A stretch of DNA of 64,000 nt from positions 682,001-746,000 of the forward strand of contig NZ_CP022221.1 in the NCBI RefSeq assembly GCF_004114935.1, given 5' to 3'. The position numbers and the translations under genes are program-made. Positions within the stretch are counted from its first letter, which is position 1; each line of letters begins with the position of its first letter. This DNA comes from Bradyrhizobium zhanjiangense (lineage in GTDB: Bacteria > Pseudomonadota > Alphaproteobacteria > Rhizobiales > Xanthobacteraceae). Below the pieces are notes generated by a model. It searched no databases and was not told the DNA's origin. It saw only the letters and a list, made by a program, of their open reading frames with translations. Positions 6,894-16,303 of the stretch are shown here, piece by piece.

Positions 6894-9341
6894 CTAGCCT
6901 CGCCGCCGCGCCGCCGCGGCATCCACCACGTTCGCCATCTCCTCGCGCCAGTTCAAAATCTCCATCGCCAGCACGGGGTGATTGAAGCCCTTGAGCTGGA
7001 GGTCGTCGAGCGCGCGGGCTTCGACCCACGGTTCGACCATGCCGTAGACGCGGCGGCTCACCACGATCTGGTTGGGCTTGGCCTCGCCGCAGAGGCGGGA
7101 GGCGAGGTTGGTGACGCTGCCGATCGCGGCATATTCCAGCCGCTGCTCGAAGCCGACCTGGCCGAGCGTCGCGTAGCCGAGCGCAATGCCGATGCCGAAG
7201 CCGAGGCTATGTCCGCGGTTGCGCCAGCGCTCGGTCAGCGGGCCGATGGTGTCGCGCATCTCCACCGCCATCTTCACCGCGCGCTGGATGTGGTCCTCGA
7301 ATTGAATCGGCGCGTTGAACAGGATCATCACGCCGTCGCCGGCATATTTGTCGAGCGTGCCCTCATATTTGAAGATCAGCTTGCCGAGTGCTGCGTGATA
7401 TTCGCGCAGCACGTTCATCGCCTCTTCCGGCTCGGTCGCTTCCGTGAACGCGGTGAAGCCGCGCAGGTCGCAGAACACCACGGTCACCTCGCGGCGTTGG
7501 CTGGTGAGCAGCCCCTCGGGGCTGTCGGAGGAGGCGATCAGCTGCGCGACCTGCGGCGCCAGGAAACGCTCGAGCTTGCGGATGCGCTCGATCTCGCCGA
7601 GCTGGGTCTTGACGCGCGCCTCCAGCGACTTGTTCCAGTCCTTGAGCTGCTCGGTCTGCTCGCGCAGCTTGTCGGCCTGGGCGCGCACGGTCTCGTTCGC
7701 CGTCTCCAGCGCGTGGCTCTTGTGGTCGACCTCGGTGAACAGCCGCGCATTGCGCATCGCCAGCACCGCCTGGTTGGCGAAGGTACGCATCAGGCCGATG
7801 ATGCTGGGGGCGAATGCGCCGCTGGCACGGCGCAGCACCACCAGCGAGCCGAGCGTGCCCTGCTGGTCGACCAGCGGCACCACCAGCACGGAATGGAAGC
7901 CGGCATTGACGGCAGCGTCGCGCAGCGGCTGCTCGGTGGCATCGTCGAGATCGGCCAGCGCGATCGGCTCGCCGCTCCCTGCCGAATCGCTCAGGATGTT
8001 CTCGCCTTCGTCGATGGTGACATGCGCGCCCTCGGCCGATTTGCCGATGCCATTGGCCTCGACCAGGTTGAAGCGGCGCGCTTCCGCGTCATAGCCGTAG
8101 ATCAGCACGGCATCGGCACGGGTGATCTCGATGGCGCGGGCCGCGATCGTCGGCAGCACGGCATTGAGATCGAGCGAGGAGGCGACCGCGCGGCCGACCT
8201 CTTCCAGCACCTTGAGCTCGTGGATCGACTGCGCGAGATCGCGGGTGCGCTCCTCGACCTTGGTCTCCAGGTTCGAATAGGTCTCCTGGATCTGATCGGC
8301 CATGCGGTTGAATTGGCCGGCGAGGTCTTCCAGTTCGTCGGAGGTGTGGACGTCGATGCGGTGGCTGAAATCGCCCTCGCCGAGCTTGTGCGCGCCGTCG
8401 CGCAGCGCCGTGATCGGGATGATCATGCGGCGGGCGAGCAGCGTGCCGGCGAGGATCGCGACCATCAGGCCCATGCCGATCAGCAGCGCGATGCGCACCA
8501 GCTGGTCGCGGATCGGCATCAGGGCCTGCGTGGTCGGCTGCTCGAACAGCACGCTCCAGCCGAGCTTCGGCACCGTGCTCGCGGCGCTCATCACCGCATG
8601 GCCGTTGAAGTCGGTGCCCGACGTGTCGGGGTCGCGGCCGGGTGCGATCGCGGCCGCGACCTGCGGCAGCTTCGACAGGTCCTTGCCGATGTCGGGCCCT
8701 TTCGAGGATGTCGCCAGCACGCGGCCGCGCGGATCGACCACATAGGCGAACGCGGCCTTGCCGACCTGGGCGTCGGACAGGAAGTCGGAGAGGAAGCTGA
8801 GATCGATCTCGGCGACCGTGACGCCGGCGTTGAAGCCGGAATGCGCCACCGAGATCGACATCAACGGGGTCCGGTCGGCGAACCAGGCCGGCGCGTAGCT
8901 GACGCCGCGGGCGACGGTGTCGGTGAAGCGCATGTCGCGGGAGAGGTCGGCATTGCTCCCGGTCGTGGTCGACTGGCGCGAGACGCGCAGCACCTCGCGG
9001 CCCTCGCCATTGAGCTGGAACAGCTGGTTGACGACTGAGACCTGGTGCAGGAGCGAGGCGTAGTCGGCACGGCGCTTTTCGAGCGTGTCCTGGCTCGCCC
9101 GCGTCACCCAGCTGATCTGGCGCTCGAGCTCCGAGATCGATTGCTCGATCCGCCGCGCTGCGCCTTGCGCCTTGTCCTCCAGCCCGTCGGTCAGCGACGT
9201 CCGGGTGGCGCGGTAGGAGATCCAGGTCTCCATCGCGCCGTTGACGGCGAGCACGAACACGACGAGGCCGACGAGGGAGACGACATATTTGGCGAACAGG
9301 CCCTCGCGCAGAAACCGTGTCTTGTCGTTCGCTCCTGCCAT
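6894..9341 (-). CDS. membrane receptor-type class III adenylate/guanylate cyclase
   Basis: An 815-residue protein that should make cAMP (or cGMP) in response to an external and an internal signal. Order of domains: TM1 (~20-42), periplasmic Cache-like sensor (~43-280), TM2 (~288-310), HAMP (~311-365), a short coiled coil, GAF (~390-540), a coiled coil (~545-595), and the cyclase homology domain (~615-775). Both metal Asp residues are visible (FCDLRGF and YAGDGVMILF), and the Asn and Arg for the transition state lie in SVTNLASRL. The usual Asp before VNxASR is Ser, so adenine preference is not certain. ATG 9341 follows AGAGGA. Confidence 0.9.
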   Translation of the reverse strand: MAGANDKTRFLREGLFAKYVVSLVGLVVFVLAVNGAMETWISYRATRTSLTDGLEDKAQGAARRIEQSISELERQISWVTRASQDTLEKRRADYASLLHQVSVVNQLFQLNGEGREVLRVSRQSTTTGSNADLSRDMRFTDTVARGVSYAPAWFADRTPLMSISVAHSGFNAGVTVAEIDLSFLSDFLSDAQVGKAAFAYVVDPRGRVLATSSKGPDIGKDLSKLPQVAAAIAPGRDPDTSGTDFNGHAVMSAASTVPKLGWSVLFEQPTTQALMPIRDQLVRIALLIGMGLMVAILAGTLLARRMIIPITALRDGAHKLGEGDFSHRIDVHTSDELEDLAGQFNRMADQIQETYSNLETKVEERTRDLAQSIHELKVLEEVGRAVASSLDLNAVLPTIAARAIEITRADAVLIYGYDAEARRFNLVEANGIGKSAEGAHVTIDEGENILSDSAGSGEPIALADLDDATEQPLRDAAVNAGFHSVLVVPLVDQQGTLGSLVVLRRASGAFAPSIIGLMRTFANQAVLAMRNARLFTEVDHKSHALETANETVRAQADKLREQTEQLKDWNKSLEARVKTQLGEIERIRKLERFLAPQVAQLIASSDSPEGLLTSQRREVTVVFCDLRGFTAFTEATEPEEAMNVLREYHAALGKLIFKYEGTLDKYAGDGVMILFNAPIQFEDHIQRAVKMAVEMRDTIGPLTERWRNRGHSLGFGIGIALGYATLGQVGFEQRLEYAAIGSVTNLASRLCGEAKPNQIVVSRRVYGMVEPWVEARALDDLQLKGFNHPVLAMEILNWREEMANVVDAAAARRRG

Positions 9342-9548
9342 CCCGATCCTCTCGCGCCGCCATTGACGCTGCGCGCTGCCGGCCGTACGGGCCCTTTCGA
9401 GCCCGTTCTACCACAATTTGGGCCAGGGGATTGCCGAGCGGCCGGCCGAGCCGCCGTTGTGGTTACCCGCTATGGACGCCAGAAGCGGTGACAAAGGGGC
9501 AGGTGGAAAAGCGGTTGAATTGCCGCAGCCTGCGCGTTGGTCCGCCCC

Positions 9549-11600
9549 TCATCGATTGAAGAGCTGCCGCAGCACGTCGTTCATTGGCTGACTGTCCTGC
9601 TGCGCGACCGGCGGGTCCTCCGGGGCTGGACCGGAAGGTGAGGCCTGTGGGGCCGGCGTGGATGATGTCGCCGGCAGGCTGCGGCTGCGGCCGGCGCCGG
9701 TGTTGGATCCCGCACCGCTGGAAAGCCCCTGCTGGATCAGATTGCCGATGGCTTCGCCCAAGGGGCCGCCGAGCAGATTGTTCTGTCCCGGCTGCTGACC
9801 TTGCGGATTGGCATTGCCGGTCGCGTTGCCGCCGCCCGGCGTGGTGCCGCCCAACCCGAGGCTGCCCAGGATATTGCCGAGCCCGGCGCCATCAGGGCCG
9901 AACAGGCCCTTGCCCATCTCGCGCAGCTTGGCATAGGCGGCGTCCGGATTGTCCAGCACACCGGCCATGTCTGGATAGATCCGCGGCTGCGACCAGGTGC
10001 CCTGGATCATCACGGGAATGCCGAAGCCGACCGGATCGGAGGTGCGACCCTGGCCCTCGGTCGTCATCACGAGCTTGGGCTCGACGCGGAAGCCCATCAT
10101 CTTGGTGTCGAGGGCGATGGTGCCGGCGCCGGTCACGCGCACCAGCGGTCCGATCAGATTGAGATCGGTCGTCACCGCCTGGCCCTTGTCGATGTGGAAC
10201 GAGGCCGAGAGCTGCGACAGGTCCGTGCTCTGCTCCTGGCCGGGGTCCTGGCTTTCTTGCCAGCCGGACAGCGTGCCTGTGGTCAGCGAGCGGATCATCT
10301 GCGCAACGTTGATGCCGCGGATCGCGCCGTCCTGAAAATTGACGAAGGCCGTGCCCTGCATGTTCGCCATCAGCGCGCGCTGGCTAGTGCCGGCGCTGCG
10401 CAAAGCGAGCTTGGCCTGCAACTTGCCGTCGATCCGGTCGAATTCGGCAAGGCCCTGCAGCAGCGGCCGCGCGCGCACGCCGACGAGATCGGAATGCATG
10501 GCAAAGCTCGGCGCGCCGGTGGTCGCATCCAGGATCACCTCGCCCGAGACCTGGCCGCCATAGGCGCCGAGATTGGCGGTGCCGGCCTTCAGTACGCCGC
10601 CGGCGAGTTTTGCATCGAGCGCGAGCGGCGAAAGATGGGCATCGCCGATCACGGCTTCGTTCGCGGAGATCCTGACTTGCGCATCGACATAATTGAGCCC
10701 GGAGACGTCGATCGGCGCATTGCTCCAGGGTTGTCCGGCCGTGCCTTCCGGCGATTTCGCCAGCGGAATCGCGAGCCGCTGGAAGTCGAGATCGACCTTG
10801 ACCAGCGGCTTGCTCGCGATGTCGACCGAAGCCCAGCCGTTGAAGGCGCCGTCGCCGAGCCTGCCGTTCACGCCGTTGATCATCACGACATCGCCGCTCA
10901 GCCGCATCTCGGCGTGACCTGCGAGCTGGGATTTCAGCACGTCAGGCATGTCGATGGCGAAGTCGACCGGAATCGTCGGCCGGTCGCCGGGCGCCGTCGG
11001 TGGGGTTGCCTTGATATCGAACTTGGTCGGGTGCTCGCCGACGCGCGCGGTGCCGGTGATGTTGACCTTGCGGTCGCCGCCAACGACGGCATCGGCATTG
11101 ATGGCGCTGATGCGGCCCTCGACGCGATCGCGTATCCGCGCGAATGCCACCTCGCCGTCGATGACCTTGACGCGGTCGATGGTCGCACCGCTCGTGTCAA
11201 GTGCGAGCGGCTTCGACGCGGTGCCGGCATTCGGCAGGCGCTCACGCAGCAACGGCTGGTAGAGCACGGGATGGGTGACGACGAGCTCGCTGATCGCAGG
11301 CCGGCCCGACCACACGCTGGAGAGCGACATGTCGGCCTGCACGCTGTCGACCGTCAGGCGCGTGATGCCGCTGCGGTCCTTCGGGTCTTGCAGCGTGAGG
11401 TCGTTCAGGGTGACGTTCAGCGTCGGCCACAGGCTGATCTTGGTAGTGCCGTCGATCGACAGGCGATAGCCGGTCGCGCTCTCGACCCGCGCGGCAATCG
11501 TCGAGGTCAGGAAGCCGGACGGGATTCCGACCACCAGCAGGACCGCGATCGCGATGATGACGACAGCCAAAGCCGCGCCGGCGAATTTCAGTGCTCTCAT
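9549..11600 (-). CDS. AsmA-family envelope protein
   Basis: A 683-residue protein with one N-terminal membrane anchor (~4-27) and a long beta-rich AsmA body. AsmA-like proteins bridge the periplasm and are linked to outer-membrane assembly or lipid transport. Typical features are the TGYRLSIDG and LWPTLNVTLNDL motifs near the start and the AFVNFQDGAIRGINVAQMIR block near residue 430. The last ~110 residues are low-complexity Gly/Asn/Gln/Pro/Ser. ATG 11600 follows GGGAAG; a longer reading from 11714 adds a basic, signal-poor stretch. It stands alone, divergent from the Crp/Fnr gene. Confidence 0.85.
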   Translation of the reverse strand: MRALKFAGAALAVVIIAIAVLLVVGIPSGFLTSTIAARVESATGYRLSIDGTTKISLWPTLNVTLNDLTLQDPKDRSGITRLTVDSVQADMSLSSVWSGRPAISELVVTHPVLYQPLLRERLPNAGTASKPLALDTSGATIDRVKVIDGEVAFARIRDRVEGRISAINADAVVGGDRKVNITGTARVGEHPTKFDIKATPPTAPGDRPTIPVDFAIDMPDVLKSQLAGHAEMRLSGDVVMINGVNGRLGDGAFNGWASVDIASKPLVKVDLDFQRLAIPLAKSPEGTAGQPWSNAPIDVSGLNYVDAQVRISANEAVIGDAHLSPLALDAKLAGGVLKAGTANLGAYGGQVSGEVILDATTGAPSFAMHSDLVGVRARPLLQGLAEFDRIDGKLQAKLALRSAGTSQRALMANMQGTAFVNFQDGAIRGINVAQMIRSLTTGTLSGWQESQDPGQEQSTDLSQLSASFHIDKGQAVTTDLNLIGPLVRVTGAGTIALDTKMMGFRVEPKLVMTTEGQGRTSDPVGFGIPVMIQGTWSQPRIYPDMAGVLDNPDAAYAKLREMGKGLFGPDGAGLGNILGSLGLGGTTPGGGNATGNANPQGQQPGQNNLLGGPLGEAIGNLIQQGLSSGAGSNTGAGRSRSLPATSSTPAPQASPSGPAPEDPPVAQQDSQPMNDVLRQLFNR

Positions 11601-11741
11601 GTCGACTTCCCAACGACGGACGATCGGCAGCGAACCCGGCGGATTAACCGTCCTTTGCGCCCGTCTTTTGTGCCTGAGTTTATCCCGGGACGGGAAGCGG
11701 CTCCAAGCGCGCAAAAATAGTCGGGGGGTGCTGCAAAGTTA

Positions 11742-11757
11742 TGTGACTTATGACACA
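11742..11757. promoter_or_regulatory. CRP-like site TGTGA-N6-ACACA
   Basis: A near-palindrome 92 bases before the Crp/Fnr-family gene. It matches the CRP consensus TGTGA-N6-TCACA at 9 of 10 positions, so autoregulation is plausible. It could also affect the divergent asmA gene. Confidence 0.45.
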
Positions 11758-11848
11758 CTTCTCCGGCGCGGTTTTACGCGATCCTGATGTTGATGGTTCC
11801 AAGCGATTTGCCAAGGACATTCACGAGTAAATTGACGAGGACATTGAA

Positions 11849-12523
11849 ATGAGCAAGCAGGCCGAATTTGCGGTCATCCTGAAGATGAACGCGATGTTCG
11901 CGGATCTCGGTGCGGACGAACTCCAGCGGCTGTCCAATCTCTGCCACACCCAGCATCTGGGGAGCGGCGAGGTGCTGTTTCAGAAAGGCGATCCCGGAAA
12001 CGCGCTGTTTGGCGTGCGCCGCGGCCAGGTCCGCATCGAGACCGGCGCCTCCGACGGCAGCCGGCTGACGCTGAACTTCATGGGGCCGGGCGACCTGTTC
12101 GGCGAGGTCGCGGTGCTGGACGGCCAGAGCCGCACGGCGGATGCTACCGCAGGTGAGGCGAGCGAATTGTTCGTGCTGCGCCGCGAAGATTTCCTCGGTT
12201 TCCTCGAGCGCGAGCCAAAGGTCGCGATCAAGATCATCGCGCTGCTCTGCCAGCGCATCCGCTGGCAGAGCGAGCGCATGGAGGAATCCATGCTGCAGCC
12301 GCTGCCGGTGCGGCTGGCGCGGCGGCTCTGCGCGCTCGCCGCCGATTTCGGCTCCGAGGTTCACATCTCGCAGGAACAGCTTGGCGTCTTCGTCGGCGCC
12401 GCCCGCGAGAGCGTCAACCGCCAGCTCCAGGCCTGGCGCAAGGAGGCGATCCTGGATCTCCAGCGCGGCCGGATATTGCTGCGGAACATGACCAAGCTGA
12501 CCGCGATCGCGCGGAACGAGTAG
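11849..12523 (+). CDS. Crp/Fnr-family transcription regulator
   Basis: A 224-residue regulator with a cyclic-nucleotide-binding beta barrel (~10-125, with GDLFGEVAVLDGQSRTADA as the phosphate-binding cassette), a dimer helix, and a C-terminal winged helix (~150-220). The recognition helix reads ARESVNRQLQ, keeping the Arg-Glu...Arg pattern by which CRP reads TGTGA. The cassette keeps GE and an R-T pair like cAMP-binding members. No Fnr-type N-terminal Cys cluster is present. GAGGA precedes ATG 11849. Candidate targets in this window are the sites at 11742 and 19985; the receptor cyclase upstream could supply its ligand (inference). Confidence 0.88.
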   Translation: MSKQAEFAVILKMNAMFADLGADELQRLSNLCHTQHLGSGEVLFQKGDPGNALFGVRRGQVRIETGASDGSRLTLNFMGPGDLFGEVAVLDGQSRTADATAGEASELFVLRREDFLGFLEREPKVAIKIIALLCQRIRWQSERMEESMLQPLPVRLARRLCALAADFGSEVHISQEQLGVFVGAARESVNRQLQAWRKEAILDLQRGRILLRNMTKLTAIARNE

Positions 12524-12528
12524 AGACT

Positions 12529-12813
12529 TCAGGTGCGTTCCTCACGACCGTGCCAGAGCCGAGTGATGAGAATATCGCCCGACTCCTCAACAATGACGTA
12601 TCGCACGATGTAACCGGAAGAACCGAACCGGACGATAATCTGGCGGATGCTGTCATCCTCCGTTGGTTTGCCAAGGGATGGGAATTCCGACAGCCGATCG
12701 ATGGCTGTCCAGATTAATCGCAGGGCACGTGTCGCGGCTTCGGGATTGACTGCGTCAAGGAAGCTTCGCAGCCGCTCAATATCCTCCAGAGCGGCCGGCG
12801 AAAGCAGGATCAT
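12529..12813 (-). CDS. parE: ParE/RelE-family toxin
   Basis: A 94-residue toxin of the ParE/RelE fold, starting at ATG 12813 within the antitoxin stop (ATGA overlap). It has the usual N-terminal helix pair (AALEDIERLRSFL), the FPSLGKP turn near residue 46, the VRFGSSGYIVRY strand pair and the LWHGRE end. ParE proteins poison DNA gyrase, while RelE relatives cut mRNA; the sequence alone does not decide between them. It forms a two-gene module with the upstream antitoxin. Confidence 0.88.
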   Translation of the reverse strand: MILLSPAALEDIERLRSFLDAVNPEAATRALRLIWTAIDRLSEFPSLGKPTEDDSIRQIIVRFGSSGYIVRYVIVEESGDILITRLWHGREERT

Positions 12814-13097
12814 TTGGTCTTGCGTGGTTGTGGGCGAGGCAGCTCGTTGGCTGAACCCCAGCTTGCCACCCATGCTTTGACGTCGTCGAGGGGCACGGCA
12901 AGTCCGGTGCGCTTGAATTCCTCATAGCGATCGCGATCCTCTGCGAGATCCGGACCTGAAAGGTCGATGACTGAATCCAGCAGCGCGACGGCCTCGGCGA
13001 GCACCGTTGCAACATCCTTGCCGCGCTCAGAGGCGATCTCCCTGAGACGGGCATCAGTGTCAACGTCGATTTCAAGCGTGCGGCTTACGAGGTTCAT
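12810..13097 (-). CDS. ParD-like antitoxin
   Basis: A 95-residue antitoxin. I choose ATG 13097 (MNLVSRTLEIDVD), which begins with a strand like that of ribbon-helix-helix proteins; an upstream in-frame start at 13118 adds seven residues. Residues 1-45 look like the RHH DNA-binding part and the acidic, Pro-containing C-terminus should wrap the toxin. It overlaps the toxin gene by 4 bases. Confidence 0.82.
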   Translation of the reverse strand: MNLVSRTLEIDVDTDARLREIASERGKDVATVLAEAVALLDSVIDLSGPDLAEDRDRYEEFKRTGLAVPLDDVKAWVASWGSANELPRPQPRKTK

Positions 13098-13153
13098 GCT
13101 CAAAAGATAACACTTCACCTGCGCATGTCGAGCCCGCTATCGCGGGGAAATAT

Positions 13154-16100
13154 CTACTCCGCCGCCGGGTGCACGATTTTCTTTGGCGTTGGCCCCGCTT
13201 CCGCTGGCGCCGCTCCATAATGCTCCGTGGTCTCCGCATCCTCGCTGTGCACGATCAGCCGCTTGGCAAAACGCCAGATCAGGGCGCCGAAATCGTCCAT
13301 CACCATGAACATTGCCGGCACGAACACCAGCGACAGGATGGTCGAGAAGATCAGGCCGCCGATCACCGCGAGCGCCATCGGTGAGCGGAACTCGCCGCCG
13401 GCGCCGACCGCGAGCGCGCTCGGCATCATGCCCGCGGCCATTGCGATCGTGGTCATCACGATCGGGCGGGCGCGCTTCATGCCGGCATCGATCATGGCCT
13501 CCTCGCGCGGCTTGCCGGCGTGAATGGATTCGATGGCGAATTCCACCAGCATGATCGCGTTCTTGGTGACGATGCCCATCAACATCAGGATGCCGATCCA
13601 CACCGGCGTGGTGAGCTGCTTGCCGGTGACGAGCAAGGCGGCGATCGCGCCGCCGATCGAGAGCGGCAGCGAGAACAGGATGGTGATCGGCTGCAGGAAA
13701 GTGCCGAACAGCAGCACCAGCACGGCATAGACCATCATCAGGCCGGCCGTGATCGCGGTCGCAAAACCGTCGGACAATTCGTTGAGGCTTTCGGCGTCGC
13801 CCGAGGGTGAGACTTTCACGCCTTTCGGCAGACTCTTCATCACCGGCAGCTCGTAGATCTTCTTGGTGGCATCGCCGAGCGCGGCGGAGCCAACGAGGTC
13901 GGCCGCGACGGTCGCCTGTCGCTCACGATCGTAGCGGTTGATGCTGGTCGGGCCCTGGTCGAGCTTGACGTCGGCAATGACCGAGAGCGGCACACCGCCC
14001 TTCTCGCCGTGCTCGCCGAGCGGCACGCGGAGCTGCTCGAGCGTCTTCAGATTGCCGCGCGCAGCATCCTCGAGCTGAACGCGGATCGGCACCAGGCGGT
14101 CGCCAACGTCGAACTTGGCGAGTGCAGGCCCGACGTCGCCGATGGTGGCGACGCGGATGGTCTGCGACAGGCTTTCGGTCGAGACGCCGAGGCGCGCGGC
14201 GAGATCGGCGCGCGGCTCGATGCGCAGCTCGGGCCGCTCCAGCGAGGTTTCCGAGATCACGTTGGAGATGGTGGGAATGCGCTTCATCTGCGTCGCAAGC
14301 TCGCTCGCGACGTTGTTGACGATGTTGGGATCGACACCGGTCACCACCAGCGAGATCGCGCGCAGGCCGTTCTCGTCCAGGAACCAGAAGCGGATGTCGG
14401 GAACGTTCTCCAGCTCCTGGCTGATCGAGAACTCGAGCTCGCGCTGAGTGATGTCGCGGCTGTCCTTGGGCGTGTAGTTGATGATCAGGGCGGCGCGCCG
14501 GACTTCCTGGGTGCCCGGCGGGACGCGCCCGCCGTCGACGAAGATGCTCTTCACCTCGGGCCGCTTGCGCAGGCGCGCGACGATGTCCTCGGTGACCTTT
14601 TCGGTATAGGCGAGCTGAGTGCCCGGCGGCAGCTCGAGCGCAAGCAGCGAGCGGGCGCTGTCCTGCGCCGGCAGGAAGCCCTGCGGCAGCAGCGTGATGC
14701 TCCAGATCGAGGCGGCGAAGATGCCGAGTCCGATCAGCACCGTGATGAAATAGTGCCTCACCGACCAGGCCACGATTCCATGATACGACCGCAAAATGCG
14801 GCCGGGCGGCGGCTCCTCATGCGAACTGTGCTTGAGGAAGTAGGCTGCCAGCACCGGAGTGACGAAGCGGGCCGCGAGCAGCGAGAAGAACACTTGCACC
14901 GAAACGGTGATGCCGAACTGCTTGAAGAACTGCCCGGCGATGCCCGACATGAAGCTCGCGGGTGCGAAGATCGCGATGATGGTCAGCGAGATCGCGATCA
15001 CCGCGAGACCGATCTCGTCGGCGGCCTCTAACGCGGCACGATAGGGCGACTTGCCCATATTCATGTGCCGGACGATGTTCTCGATCTCGACGATGGCATC
15101 GTCGACCAGAATACCTGTCGAGAGCGTGATGGCGAGGAAGCTGACGAGGTTGAGCGAGAAGCCGAGCAGGTCCATCGCCCAGAACGCCGGGAAGATCGAC
15201 AGCGGCAGCGAGATCGCGGCGATGATGGTCGCGCGCAGGTCGCGCAGGAACAGGAGCACGATGACGACGGCGAGGATGGCGCCTTCGAACAGGGTCGAGA
15301 TCGCCGCGTGGTAATTGCCCTTGGTATATTCGACCGAGGTGTCGATCAGCTTCAGGTCGACGTCGGGATAGGCGGTTTTCAGCGCGTCGATGCGCTTCTG
15401 CACGGCCTCGGCCACTTTCACGTCGCTGGCACCCTTGGAACGCTTGATGCCGAGCGCGACCACCGGCTCGCCGTTGAAGCGGGCGAAGGTGCGGCGATCG
15501 GCGATGGTGTCGGTGACAGTGCCGAGATCGTCGAGCCGGACCTCGCCGCCGCCGAACAGCGGGATCATGGTGCCGGCAAGATCGCCCAGCGTCTTGGCGC
15601 CGGCGAGCGTGCGGATGGCCTGGTCGTTCTTGCCGATCTCGGCGCGGCCGCCGGCGACGTCGACATTGGTGCCGCGCAGGCTCTGGCTGACATTGACCGC
15701 GGTCAGCCCCATCGCCTGCAAACGGTCGGGATCGAGCGAGACCAGGATCTCGCGCTCGACACCGCCGATGCGCTCGACCTGGGCGACGCCGCGCACGCCT
15801 TGCAGCGCGCGCTTGACGACGTCGTCGACGAAATAGGAGAGCTGCTCAGGCGTCTTGCCGGGCGAGATCGCGGCATAGGTGACGATCGGCAGGCCGATGA
15901 CGTCGACGCGCTGGATCAGCGGCTCGGTGACGTTCTGCGGCAGGTTGGAGCGCACGCGCGTCACCGCGTCCTTGACGTCGTTGAGCGCGCGGTCCGTGTT
16001 GGTCTCCAGCGCAAACTGGATCGTGGTGACCGACAGGCCGTCGGTGATCGAAGAGGTGATGTGCCGCACGCCCTCGACGCCGGAGACCGCGTCTTCAACC

Positions 16101-16303
16101 GTCTTGGTGACCTGGGATTCGAGCTCGGCTGGCGCTGCGCCGAACTGCGAGACCGCAACCGAGATCACGGGGATGTCGGCCGACGGCAGCCGTGTGATCG
16201 CGAGCTTGGTGAAGGAGGTCCAGCCGAGAACCAGCAGGATGATCGAAAAGACGACAGACGGCAGCGGATGACGTATCGACCATGCCGAGATATTAAGAGC
16301 CAT
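13154..16303 (-). CDS. RND-family efflux transporter, AcrB/MexF type
   Basis: A 1049-residue inner-membrane pump of the resistance-nodulation-division family, full length for the family. It has the N-terminal TM helix (~13-33), two large periplasmic loops (~35-335 and ~560-870), and two six-helix bundles. TM4 carries the proton-relay Asp pair in GILVDDAIVEIENI, and the partner Lys lies in the TM10 region (GIVTKNAIMLVEF). It works as a trimer with the adaptor encoded just upstream (1-base overlap, TGATG), and needs an outer-membrane channel that is not in this window. Substrates cannot be read from the sequence. Confidence 0.93.
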   Translation of the reverse strand: MALNISAWSIRHPLPSVVFSIILLVLGWTSFTKLAITRLPSADIPVISVAVSQFGAAPAELESQVTKTVEDAVSGVEGVRHITSSITDGLSVTTIQFALETNTDRALNDVKDAVTRVRSNLPQNVTEPLIQRVDVIGLPIVTYAAISPGKTPEQLSYFVDDVVKRALQGVRGVAQVERIGGVEREILVSLDPDRLQAMGLTAVNVSQSLRGTNVDVAGGRAEIGKNDQAIRTLAGAKTLGDLAGTMIPLFGGGEVRLDDLGTVTDTIADRRTFARFNGEPVVALGIKRSKGASDVKVAEAVQKRIDALKTAYPDVDLKLIDTSVEYTKGNYHAAISTLFEGAILAVVIVLLFLRDLRATIIAAISLPLSIFPAFWAMDLLGFSLNLVSFLAITLSTGILVDDAIVEIENIVRHMNMGKSPYRAALEAADEIGLAVIAISLTIIAIFAPASFMSGIAGQFFKQFGITVSVQVFFSLLAARFVTPVLAAYFLKHSSHEEPPPGRILRSYHGIVAWSVRHYFITVLIGLGIFAASIWSITLLPQGFLPAQDSARSLLALELPPGTQLAYTEKVTEDIVARLRKRPEVKSIFVDGGRVPPGTQEVRRAALIINYTPKDSRDITQRELEFSISQELENVPDIRFWFLDENGLRAISLVVTGVDPNIVNNVASELATQMKRIPTISNVISETSLERPELRIEPRADLAARLGVSTESLSQTIRVATIGDVGPALAKFDVGDRLVPIRVQLEDAARGNLKTLEQLRVPLGEHGEKGGVPLSVIADVKLDQGPTSINRYDRERQATVAADLVGSAALGDATKKIYELPVMKSLPKGVKVSPSGDAESLNELSDGFATAITAGLMMVYAVLVLLFGTFLQPITILFSLPLSIGGAIAALLVTGKQLTTPVWIGILMLMGIVTKNAIMLVEFAIESIHAGKPREEAMIDAGMKRARPIVMTTIAMAAGMMPSALAVGAGGEFRSPMALAVIGGLIFSTILSLVFVPAMFMVMDDFGALIWRFAKRLIVHSEDAETTEHYGAAPAEAGPTPKKIVHPAAE

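Noticed and set aside
6885..9038. 717-codon open frame on the plus strand across the cyclase gene
   Set aside because: Mirror frame of the strongly GC3-biased cyclase; His/Arg/Ala-rich, no domain, no ribosome site. Same reasoning for 9801-11720, 14009-16738, 29120-30820, 31962-33353, 41663-44089 and 49211-51049.
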